A DNA stretch of 19,511 bases from Hydrogenophaga sp. (lineage in GTDB: Bacteria > Pseudomonadota > Gammaproteobacteria > Burkholderiales > Burkholderiaceae_C), in contig JAGXRS010000058.1 in assembly GCA_018335615.1 (NCBI GenBank), positions 1-19,511 of the forward strand, given 5' to 3'. Under the pieces are notes generated by a model that did not search any database, was not told where the DNA came from, and saw nothing but the letters and a program-made list of their open reading frames with translations. The position numbers were made by a program, and so were the translations under genes. Below, piece after piece: positions 6,341 to 13,228 of the stretch. Within the stretch, counting starts at the first letter, position 1; each line of letters begins with the position of its first letter.

Positions 6341-7767
6341 GCACCACCGCCCCCATCCCGCCCGGCCACGACGCCCTGCCCGCGGTGTCGGCCTCCACGG
6401 GCCATGCCCGGCGCGCGGCCCCCCAACCCGACCGCCGGCCGGCGCTGACAGGGCTTGCCGACACGGCGGCGCCGCCGGACACCGACTACGGGCGCGTGCT
6501 GATGTGCGGCTTGCTGTTTCTGGCGCTGGGCTTCGGCGGCTTCATGGCCTGGGCCACGCTGGCGCCGCTGGACGAAGGCATACCGGCCGCCGGCACGGTG
6601 GCGGTGGAGACGAGCCGCCAGCGGGTGGACCACCTCAGCGGCGGCCTGATCGAGCGCATCCTGGTGCGCGAGGGGCAGACCGTGCAGGCCGGCGATGCGC
6701 TGGTGGTGCTCAACGAGACGCAGTCGAAGTCGGCCCTGAGCGCCACCCAGGGCCAGCGCTACACGGCCCTGGCCACGCTCGACCGCTTGCGTGCCGAGCG
6801 CGACGGGGCAGCCGCGCTGAGCTTCTCACCGGAACTCACCAGCGCCGCGGCGGACAAGCCCGAGGTGGCGGCGCTCATGCGCGCGCAGCAGGACCTGTTT
6901 GCCTCACGACGGGTGGCACTCGATGGCGAGCTGCGCATCATCCGCGAGTCGGTCCGCGGACTGGAGCAGCAGCTGGCCAGCCTGGCGCAGCTGAAAACCG
7001 AGCGGGAAAAACAGATTGCACTGCTCAACGAGCAGCTGGCCCCGTTCCGCGATCTGCGCAAGGAAGGCTTCGTGTCGCGCAACAGCCTGCTGGAGCTGGA
7101 GCGGCAGATGGCCGAGGTGACCAGCCGGCAGAGCGAAGACCTGTCCAACATGGCGGGCATCAATGCCCGGCTGGCCGAGTTCCGCATGCGCGGCACGCAG
7201 CGGCAGATCGAGTACCGCCGCGAGGTGGAGGCCCAGCTGAGCGACATGCAGCGCGACGTGAGCACGCTGGGGGATCGCCTCACCGGGCAGCAGGACACGT
7301 TCGAGCGCCTGGTGCTGCGCGCCCCGGCGTCGGGCAAGGTGGTGGACATGGCCTTTCACACCCTGGGCGGGGTGGTGAGGCCCGGCGAACGCATTCTGGA
7401 CATCGTGCCCGAGCACGACGCGCTGGTGATCGAGGCCCGCGTGGCCCCGCAGTACATCGACAGCCTGCACGTCGACCTGCCCGCGGACGTGCACTTCGAC
7501 GCCTACGCCAGCCGGGTCGACCGGCCGGTGATCCGCGGCGTGGTGGCGGTGGTGTCGGCCGACGCACTGGTGGACCCGCGCAGCGGCCAGTCCTACTACA
7601 CGCTGCGGGTGACGGTGCCGGCCGATGAGGTCGCGCGCCTGGGCGGGCTGCGCCTGCAGCCGGGCATGCAGGCCACGGTGATGGTGAAAACCGGCGAGCG
7701 CACGCTCATGACCTACCTCATGAACCCGCTGACGCGGCGCTTCCAGACGGCGCTGAGCGAGCGCTGA
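6337..7767 (+). CDS. HlyD-family periplasmic adaptor (membrane fusion protein) of type I secretion
   Basis: A 476-residue adaptor linking the inner-membrane ABC exporter to the TolC-type channel. It has a proline/alanine-rich cytosolic N-terminus (1–50), one transmembrane helix (about 53–74), the first half of a lipoyl-like domain (HLSGGLIERILVREGQTVQA, about 103–122), a long coiled-coil hairpin (roughly 170–330, rich in Gln/Glu/Arg/Leu), and then the returning lipoyl half APASGKVVDMAFHTLGGVV and a beta-barrel C-terminus ending in an LQPGMQATV-type strand. Its ATG overlaps the exporter stop (ATGA), with AGGA nine bases upstream, indicating translational coupling. This fits PrtE/HlyD partners of RTX exporters. 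Confidence 0.92.
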   Translation: MSTTAPIPPGHDALPAVSASTGHARRAAPQPDRRPALTGLADTAAPPDTDYGRVLMCGLLFLALGFGGFMAWATLAPLDEGIPAAGTVAVETSRQRVDHLSGGLIERILVREGQTVQAGDALVVLNETQSKSALSATQGQRYTALATLDRLRAERDGAAALSFSPELTSAAADKPEVAALMRAQQDLFASRRVALDGELRIIRESVRGLEQQLASLAQLKTEREKQIALLNEQLAPFRDLRKEGFVSRNSLLELERQMAEVTSRQSEDLSNMAGINARLAEFRMRGTQRQIEYRREVEAQLSDMQRDVSTLGDRLTGQQDTFERLVLRAPASGKVVDMAFHTLGGVVRPGERILDIVPEHDALVIEARVAPQYIDSLHVDLPADVHFDAYASRVDRPVIRGVVAVVSADALVDPRSGQSYYTLRVTVPADEVARLGGLRLQPGMQATVMVKTGERTLMTYLMNPLTRRFQTALSER

Positions 7768-7842
7768 GCTTTCCGCGGTGCCACCCGGCCGCCACGCCCG
7801 GCATCCTCCGACCGGGTGCTGCGGCGCGTTGGTTGTGTGCCT
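7768..7842. other. Short convergent gap between adaptor gene and polA
   Basis: A 75-bp gap between convergent stop codons. CACCCGG and CCGGGTG form a 7-bp inverted repeat with a long loop but no T-tract, so termination here may be weak or factor-dependent. Confidence 0.3.
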
Positions 7843-10767
7843 TCAGTGCGCCTGGTCCCAGTTCGGGCCCATGCCCACTTCCGCCAGCAGCGGCACCTTC
7901 AGCGCCGCCACACCGGCCATGAGAGCCGGAATTTCGGCCCGCAGCCAGTCCACCTCGGCCTCGGGCACCTCGAACACCAGTTCGTCGTGCACCTGCATGA
8001 TCATGCGGGTGCCGCGCTGCTGTTCGTCCAGCGCGCGCTGCACGGCCACCATGCTGAGCTTGATGAGGTCCGCCGCGGTGCCCTGCATGGGCGCGTTGAT
8101 GGCGGCGCGCTCGGCGCCGGCGCGGCGCGGGCCGTTGGGGCTGTTGATCTCGGGCAGATACAGGCGACGGCCGAACACGGTCTCCACATAGCCCTGGTCC
8201 TTGGCCTGCGCCCGGGTGTCGTCCATGTACTGCTTCACGCCGGCAAAGCGCTCGAAGTAGCGGGCGATGTAGTTCTTGGCCGCCGTGGTGTCGATCGCCA
8301 ATGCCTTGGCCAGGCCGAAGCTGCTCATGCCGTAGATGAGGCCGAAGTTGATGACCTTGGCGTAGCGGCGCTGCTCGCTGCTGACCTGGTCAGGCGCCAG
8401 GCCGAACACCTCGGCGGCCGTGGCGCGGTGCACGTCAATGCCTTCGTGGAAGGCGCGCAGCAGGGCGGCGTCGCCGCTCAGGTGGGCCATGATGCGCAGC
8501 TCGATCTGCGAGTAGTCGGCGCTGGCGATCACATGGCCCGGCGGCGCCACGAAGGCCTCGCGCACGCGCCGGCCTTCCGCCGTGCGGATGGGGATGTTCT
8601 GCAGGTTGGGCTCGTTGCTGGACAGGCGACCTGTCACCGCCACGGCCTGCGCGTAATGCGTGTGCACACGCCCGGTGCGGGGGTGGGCCAGCTGGGCGAG
8701 CTTGTCGGTGTAGGTGCCCTTGAGCTTGCACAGGCTGCGGTGCTCCAGGATGCGGGCGGGCAGCGGGTAGTCTTCGGCCAGTTTTTCCAGCACCTCCTCG
8801 TCGGTGCTGCGCGCGCCGGTGGCGGTTTTCTTGATGACCGGCAGGCCGAGCTTGTCGAAGAAGATTTCGCCGAGCTGCTTGGGGCTGGAGAGGTTGAAGG
8901 GCTGGCCGGCAATCTCGTAGGCCTGCTGTTCCAGTGCGACGATGCGCTGGCCCAGCTCGTGGCTCTGGGCGGCGAGCGTGGGCGCGTCGATCAGCACGCC
9001 GTTGCGCTCGATGCGGTAGAGCGCCTCGCTGCTGGCGATTTCCAGTTCGTAGACAAACCGCAGCTTGTCGTCGGCCTGCAGCCTGGGCCACAGCGCCCGA
9101 TGCACGTCCAGCGTCATGTCGGAATCTTCGCAGGAGTAGAGCGCGGCCTTGGCCACGTCCACCTGCGCAAACGGGATCTGGTGCGCACCCTTGCCGCACA
9201 GGTCTTCGTAGCTCAGGCCCTTGCGCGCCAGGTGCCGCTCGGCCAGACTGGCCAGACCGTGCGGCTTGTGCACCTCCAGCACATAGCTCTGCAGCATGGT
9301 GTCGTGCACATAGCCCTGCACCTCGATGCCGTGGTTGGCAAACACATGGCGGTCGTACTTCACGTGCTGGCCGAGCTTGTGGTGCGCGGGGTTTTCCAGC
9401 CAGGGCTTCAGGCGCGCAAGCACCTCGTCAAAGGGCAGCTGCCCGGGCGCGTCCGGCCCGGCGTGGCGCAGCGGGATGTAGGCGGCCTCGCCCGGCTTCA
9501 CGCTGAAGCTGATGCCCACGATCTCGGCGCGCATCTCGTCCAGGGAAGTGGTTTCGGTGTCGATGGCCACCAGCTCGGCGGCCTGCAGGCGCGCGAACCA
9601 AGCGTCGAAGGCGTCCCAGGTGAGGACGGTGTCGTAGACGAGGTCGGTGGCGTGGGAGGCGGCGGGCAGCACCTCGCCCGCCTCCGCTGGCAGGTCGAAC
9701 AGGTCGCCGTTGGGGGAGCCCACTGCCCCTGAAGACGGGGAGCCCCTCACCCCGGCCCTCCTCCCAGCGGGGCGAGGGAGTGGAGACTGGAGCGCCTCGG
9801 CCAGGCTGCGGAAGCCGTAGGTTTCGTAAAAGGTGCGCAAGGCCTCGTTGGCCGGTTCGCCCAGGCGGATGGCGTCCAGCGCCGGCAGGCCGGGCACGAA
9901 GCTGTCAAGCTCGCAGTCGGTCTTGATGGTGACGAGCTGGCGGCCGGTGGGCAGCCAGTCGAGCGCCTGGCGCAGGTTCTCGCCGGCGGCGCCCTTGATC
10001 TTGTCGGCGTTGGCCACCACGGCGTCGAGCGATCCGTATTCGGTGAGCCATTTCACGGCGGTCTTGGGGCCGACCTTGTTCACGCCGGGCACGTTGTCCA
10101 CCTGGTCGCCCACCAGGGTCTGGTAATCGACCATCAGACTGGGCGGCACGCCGAATTCGGCCAGCACGCCGGCCTCGTCGCGCTTCTTGCCGTTCATGGT
10201 GTCGATGATGGTGACGTGCTCGTTCACCAGCTGGGCCAGGTCCTTGTCGCCGCTGCTGACGATGACGCGGATGCCCTGGCGCGCGGCGGTGGCGGCCAGG
10301 GTGCCGATGACGTCGTCGGCCTCCACGCCGGGAATGTCGAGCACGGTCCAGCCGAGCAGGCGCACGACCTCGTGGATGGGCGCGATCTGCGCGCGCAGGT
10401 CGTCGGGCATGGGGCTGCGCTGCTGCTTGTAGGCCGGGTACAGGGCGTCGCGGAAGGTGGGGCCCTTGGCGTCGAACACGCAGGCCACGAACTCGGCCGG
10501 CACCTCTTTTTGCAGCCGCTGCATCATGTTGATCATGCCGCGGATGGCGCCGGTGGCAGGGCTCGTCGGGTCGCCGGGAACGGCCCGCAGGTCGGGCATG
10601 GCGTGGAACGCCCGGTACAGGTAGTTGGAGCCGTCCACCAGCAGCAGCGTGGGCGTGGCGCTGGGCGCGGCGGCAGGCTCGGGCGGGGCGGCCGCAGACG
10701 CAGAGGCTGCCTGGGCCGGGATCGGCGGGGTTGGCGGTAGAGCGGAGGGCGTGAGATCGTCGGACAT
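7843..10767 (-). CDS. polA: DNA polymerase I
   Basis: Full-length polymerase I, 974 residues, for gap filling in repair and Okazaki fragment processing. A Pro/Ala-rich extension of about 38 residues precedes the usual start LLLVDGSNYLYRAFHA. The 5' nuclease domain shows GVEADDV, SGDKDLAQLV and the helix-hairpin-helix region around DNVPGVNKVGPKTA (about 224–237). The 3'-5' exonuclease motifs look intact: DTETTSLD (403–410), GQHVKYDRHVF and YSCEDSDMTLDVH, so proofreading is likely. The polymerase has motif A DYSQIELR (751–758), motif B RRYAKVINFGLIYG (about 800–813) and motif C VHDELVFEV near the C-terminus. The linker at about 327–353 contains a translated palindromic repeat. The start has no Shine-Dalgarno, and a -10-like GACAAT ends six bases before it. 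It is divergent from the DUF2782 gene, an order also known from Pseudomonas. Confidence 0.97.
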   Translation of the reverse strand: MSDDLTPSALPPTPPIPAQAASASAAAPPEPAAAPSATPTLLLVDGSNYLYRAFHAMPDLRAVPGDPTSPATGAIRGMINMMQRLQKEVPAEFVACVFDAKGPTFRDALYPAYKQQRSPMPDDLRAQIAPIHEVVRLLGWTVLDIPGVEADDVIGTLAATAARQGIRVIVSSGDKDLAQLVNEHVTIIDTMNGKKRDEAGVLAEFGVPPSLMVDYQTLVGDQVDNVPGVNKVGPKTAVKWLTEYGSLDAVVANADKIKGAAGENLRQALDWLPTGRQLVTIKTDCELDSFVPGLPALDAIRLGEPANEALRTFYETYGFRSLAEALQSPLPRPAGRRAGVRGSPSSGAVGSPNGDLFDLPAEAGEVLPAASHATDLVYDTVLTWDAFDAWFARLQAAELVAIDTETTSLDEMRAEIVGISFSVKPGEAAYIPLRHAGPDAPGQLPFDEVLARLKPWLENPAHHKLGQHVKYDRHVFANHGIEVQGYVHDTMLQSYVLEVHKPHGLASLAERHLARKGLSYEDLCGKGAHQIPFAQVDVAKAALYSCEDSDMTLDVHRALWPRLQADDKLRFVYELEIASSEALYRIERNGVLIDAPTLAAQSHELGQRIVALEQQAYEIAGQPFNLSSPKQLGEIFFDKLGLPVIKKTATGARSTDEEVLEKLAEDYPLPARILEHRSLCKLKGTYTDKLAQLAHPRTGRVHTHYAQAVAVTGRLSSNEPNLQNIPIRTAEGRRVREAFVAPPGHVIASADYSQIELRIMAHLSGDAALLRAFHEGIDVHRATAAEVFGLAPDQVSSEQRRYAKVINFGLIYGMSSFGLAKALAIDTTAAKNYIARYFERFAGVKQYMDDTRAQAKDQGYVETVFGRRLYLPEINSPNGPRRAGAERAAINAPMQGTAADLIKLSMVAVQRALDEQQRGTRMIMQVHDELVFEVPEAEVDWLRAEIPALMAGVAALKVPLLAEVGMGPNWDQAH
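9744..9778. repeat. Palindromic REP-like element inside polA
   Basis: CCCTC-A-CCCC (9744–9753) pairs with GGGG-C-GAGGG (9769–9778), nine base pairs with one A·C mismatch and a 15-nt loop. It looks like the short CCCTCACCCC…GAGGG-type palindromes scattered between genes in many proteobacterial genomes, but sits in a reading frame and encodes part of an Arg/Gly/Ser/Pro-rich linker. A GGGGAGCCC direct repeat lies next to it (near 9714 and 9738). Copies elsewhere cannot be checked from this window. Confidence 0.5.
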
Positions 10768-10773
10768 GCGGCC

Positions 10774-10779
10774 ATTGTC
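10774..10779 (-). promoter_or_regulatory. Probable -10 element of polA (leaderless mRNA)
   Basis: On the minus strand GACAAT is followed by six bases and the polA ATG, so a normal start point would fall at or beside the start codon. No good -35 is visible. The overlapping TTGACA could be read as a -35, but its -10 would then fall inside the gene, with no good later start. Confidence 0.4.
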
Positions 10780-10858
10780 AATGAGATTGCACGTCCGCCC
10801 GGGCCGCGTGCACTGCCGTCGCGAAGGCCGGCCGACGGCCGGGCCGGCCGGCCTTGCC

Positions 10859-10864
10859 TACAAT
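10859..10864 (+). promoter_or_regulatory. -10 element TACAAT of the DUF2782–thrB operon (leaderless)
   Basis: TACAAT, five of six bases of the sigma-70 consensus, ends five bases before the ATG at 10870. Transcription would begin at about the first codon, and there is no ribosome site. The same arrangement occurs at uvrD. The GC-rich upstream sequence shows no clear -35. Confidence 0.55.
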
Positions 10865-10869
10865 CGGGC

Positions 10870-11193
10870 ATGCCCAGCACCTTGCGCCTTCTGACCCTTC
10901 TTCCGCTGTGCGTGGCCGTGCACGCCGCGGCCCAGACCCTGCCGGAGCCCGCCGAGGTGCCAGCACCCCTGCCGCCCGGCCCGCGGGTGGAACGCATCCA
11001 GCACGAAGACGCGCTGGCGCGCATCGATGAATTGCGCGTGGGCGGGCAGACACGCAGCATCGACGTGCAGCCCAAAAACGGCGCACCGGCCTACCAGATT
11101 GCGCCTGCGGGCAGCGGCAGCTCACCGGCCGACTCGGCCGGGCAACGCACCGGCGTTGCGGGCAAGAGCAGCTGGCGCGTCCTGAGTTTCTGA
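10870..11193 (+). CDS. DUF2782 periplasmic protein
   Basis: A 107-residue exported protein of unknown function. A signal peptide (about 1–22, TLRLLTLLPLCVAVHAAAQ) is followed by a proline-rich spacer and the small conserved core VERIQHEDALARIDELRVGG…DVQPKNGAPAYQIAP, which I match from memory to the DUF2782 family (pattern: a strand with an RxEDxxIxEYRVxG-like motif, then PxxGxPYxL). The family is typically found between polA and thrB, exactly as here, and this conserved position is part of the identification. The C-terminal tail is Gly/Ser-rich and ends in SSWRVLSF. It probably heads an operon with thrB, 19 bp downstream. Confidence 0.75.
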   Translation: MPSTLRLLTLLPLCVAVHAAAQTLPEPAEVPAPLPPGPRVERIQHEDALARIDELRVGGQTRSIDVQPKNGAPAYQIAPAGSGSSPADSAGQRTGVAGKSSWRVLSF

Positions 11194-11212
11194 ACCCCCA
11201 ACGCTTGCTTTC

Positions 11213-12223
11213 ATGGCCGTTTACACCGAAGTCTCGTTTGACGAAGCCGCCGCCCTGCTGCACGCCCTGGACCTGGGCACCCTGACCCAGTTGCAGGGCA
11301 TCAAGGGCGGCATCGAGAACACCAACTATTTCGTCACCAGCGAGCGCAACGGCGAGGTGCTGGAACACGTGCTCACGCTGTTCGAGCGCCTGAGCTTCGA
11401 GCAGCTGCCGTTCTACCTGCACCTGATGAAGCACCTGGCGGGCAAGGGCATCGCCGTGCCCGACCCGGCGGCCACCAGCGCGGGCGAGATCCTGCACCGC
11501 GTGCAGGGCAAGCCGGCCGCAGTCGTCAACAAGCTGCGCGGGCGCAGCGAGTTGCGGCCCGGGGCGTCGCACTGCCATGCGGTCGGCGACATGCTGGCCC
11601 GCATGCACCTGGCCGGGCGCGATTTCGGCATGAGCCAGCCCAACCTGCGCGGCCTGCCGTGGTGGAACGAGACCGTGCCGGTGGTGCTGCCCTTCCTGAG
11701 CACCCCGCAGGCAGCCCTGATCCGCTCAGAACTCGCCCTGCAGAACCACGTGGCGGCGAGCCCGGCGTATGCGGCACTGCCGCGCGGCCCGATCCACGCC
11801 GACCTGTTCCGCGACAACGTGATGTTCGACGGCGCCGAGCTCACCGGCTTCTTCGACTTCTACTTTGCCGGCTGCGACAGCTTCCTGTTCGACATTGCCG
11901 TGTGCCTGAACGACTGGTGCGTGCAGCACAGCGACGACGCCCACGACGGCACGCACGATGCTGCGCGCGCGCAGGCCCTGTTGAGTGCCTACCAGGCGGT
12001 GCGCCCGCTGACCGCCGCCGAGCGCAGCCTGCTGGTGCCGATGCTGCGCGCTGGTGCCCTGCGCTTCTGGATCTCGCGCCTGTGGGACCTGCACCTGCCC
12101 CGCGAGGCGGCCATGCTGCAGGCCCACGACCCGGCGCATTTCGAACGCGTGCTGCGCGACCGCGTGAACCACGCCACCGACCTCGCCTCTTCCCTGCTCG
12201 AACACCCCTGCCTGGCCGTCTGA
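11213..12223 (+). CDS. thrB: Homoserine kinase (ThrB, aminoglycoside-phosphotransferase-like family)
   Basis: Phosphorylates homoserine to O-phosphohomoserine, the step before threonine synthase in threonine biosynthesis; cytosolic. The protein (336 residues) begins MAVYTEVSFDEAAALL and has the family's early GGIENTNYFV motif (32–41). The catalytic loop HADLFRDN (195–202) and the metal-binding DFYFAGCD (215–222) are intact. It belongs to the kinase-like fold rather than the GHMP-type ThrB of enteric bacteria, the usual form in beta- and many gammaproteobacteria. There is no Shine-Dalgarno; it is most likely translated from the same message as the gene before it. Confidence 0.93.
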   Translation: MAVYTEVSFDEAAALLHALDLGTLTQLQGIKGGIENTNYFVTSERNGEVLEHVLTLFERLSFEQLPFYLHLMKHLAGKGIAVPDPAATSAGEILHRVQGKPAAVVNKLRGRSELRPGASHCHAVGDMLARMHLAGRDFGMSQPNLRGLPWWNETVPVVLPFLSTPQAALIRSELALQNHVAASPAYAALPRGPIHADLFRDNVMFDGAELTGFFDFYFAGCDSFLFDIAVCLNDWCVQHSDDAHDGTHDAARAQALLSAYQAVRPLTAAERSLLVPMLRAGALRFWISRLWDLHLPREAAMLQAHDPAHFERVLRDRVNHATDLASSLLEHPCLAV

Positions 12224-12244
12224 GCCAGCCACCGCCTCCTTTTC

Positions 12245-13048
12245 ATGAAACTCCAACTCGTCGCACCCGGCACCGGTCTGTCCTGGGTAAAGCTCGGCGT
12301 CAAGACGTTCCTCCGCCAGCCGCTGGCCATGTCGGGCCTGTTCTTCATGTTCATGGCCGTCGTGTCGGTGCTGTCGATCGTGCCGGTCGTGGGCACGGCG
12401 CTGTCGCTGGCGCTGGTGCCCGCGGCCACCCTCGGGCTGATGGCCGCCACGCGCGAGGCCCTGCAGGGCCGCTTCCCCATGCCGCTGATGCTGGTCACCG
12501 CGTTTCGCCAGGGGGGCGAGCGCGCACGGCCCATGCTGGTGCTGGGCGGCCTCTACGCCGGCGCGCTGCTGCTGGTGCTGGGAGTGGCCTCGCTCGCCGC
12601 CGGGGCGGTGCCGGCACCGGCCGAGCTGGGTGACGTGGCCAATGGCGAGATGACGCCCGAGCGCGTGCGCACCACGCTGTTCAACCCGGGCATGTGGTGG
12701 GCCATGCTGGTCTACGTGCCGGTGCTGATGGCGTTCTGGCACGCACCCGCGCTGGTGCACTGGCACGGCGTGAGCCCGGGCAAGAGCCTGTTCTTCAGTC
12801 TGCTGGCCTGCTGGCGCAACAAGGGCGCGATGCTGGTCTACAGCGTGGGCTGGCTGGGCGTGTTCATGCTCATCGGCCTGGTGCTGAGCCTGCTGAGCGC
12901 CCTGCTCGGCGGCGCCGCCGCCATGAACCTGGTGCTGTACCCGGCCGTGCTGTTCATGGCCTCGATGTTCCACACCTCGATCTACTTCACCTTCCGCGAC
13001 AGTTTCGTCACGGACGAGCCGTCCGACCCGGCCGAGCCCACGGTGTGA
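12245..13048 (+). CDS. BPSS1780-family integral membrane protein
   Basis: A 267-residue inner-membrane protein of unknown function with about six hydrophobic helices by eye (near 29–48, 49–67, 97–120, 150–167, 196–222 and 226–245) and a short polar C-terminal tail. The N-terminus KLQLVAPGTGLSWVKLGVKT, followed by FRQGG and the FWHAPALVHWHG segment, resembles proteins I recall under the BPSS1780 membrane family name in Burkholderiales. It starts 21 bp after thrB without a ribosome site and probably shares its transcript; GC-rich hairpins follow. Confidence 0.75.
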   Translation: MKLQLVAPGTGLSWVKLGVKTFLRQPLAMSGLFFMFMAVVSVLSIVPVVGTALSLALVPAATLGLMAATREALQGRFPMPLMLVTAFRQGGERARPMLVLGGLYAGALLLVLGVASLAAGAVPAPAELGDVANGEMTPERVRTTLFNPGMWWAMLVYVPVLMAFWHAPALVHWHGVSPGKSLFFSLLACWRNKGAMLVYSVGWLGVFMLIGLVLSLLSALLGGAAAMNLVLYPAVLFMASMFHTSIYFTFRDSFVTDEPSDPAEPTV

Positions 13049-13055
13049 GGCACAC

Positions 13056-13103
13056 GGCCGCCGCGGGCGGCCCCTGAAGGTCGGGGCGCCCGGGCGGCGC
13101 CCC
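13056..13103 (+). terminator. Two GC-rich hairpins ending the thrB transcript (no U-tail)
   Basis: GGCCGCC-GCG-GGCGGCC (13056–13072) and GGGGCGCC-CGGGC-GGCGCCCC (13083–13103) are perfect stems of 7 and 8 bp. Neither is followed by T residues, so they are either Rho-assisted end points or 3'-end stabilisers. They separate the thrB group from the phoX promoter. Confidence 0.45.
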
Positions 13104-13138
13104 GCGCCACGCTTCACGCGCCGGCCTTACGCAGCCGG

Positions 13139-13194
13139 GCGTCATCCCGGCGTCATCGAAGCTTCATCACCACGTCACGCGCGCTTTCCACAGT
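13139..13194 (+). promoter_or_regulatory. phoX promoter with tandem Pho boxes
   Basis: Four half-sites at an exact 11-bp period: GCGTCAT (13139–13145), GCGTCAT (13150–13156), GCTTCAT (13161–13167) and ACGTCAC (13172–13178), each separated by four bases. This is the PhoB-box pattern doubled. The -10 candidate CACAGT (13189–13194) lies 10 bases after the last half-site, the same spacing as in Escherichia coli phoA. AGGAG at 13216–13220 is the ribosome site. Confidence 0.8.
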
Positions 13195-13228
13195 GGGGGT
13201 CTTGTTCCACCACACAGGAGAGAGCCCC

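Noticed and set aside
7783..7818. Inverted repeat between adaptor gene and polA as an intrinsic terminator
   Set aside because: Long loop and no T-tract on either strand.
7816..9732. 638-codon plus-strand frame opposite polA
   Set aside because: Antisense shadow of a highly conserved polymerase; GC-rich third positions keep such frames open.
11726..13117. 463-codon minus-strand frame opposite thrB and the membrane protein gene
   Set aside because: His/Gln/Gly/Arg-rich translation with no recognisable domain; both genes on the other strand are well supported.
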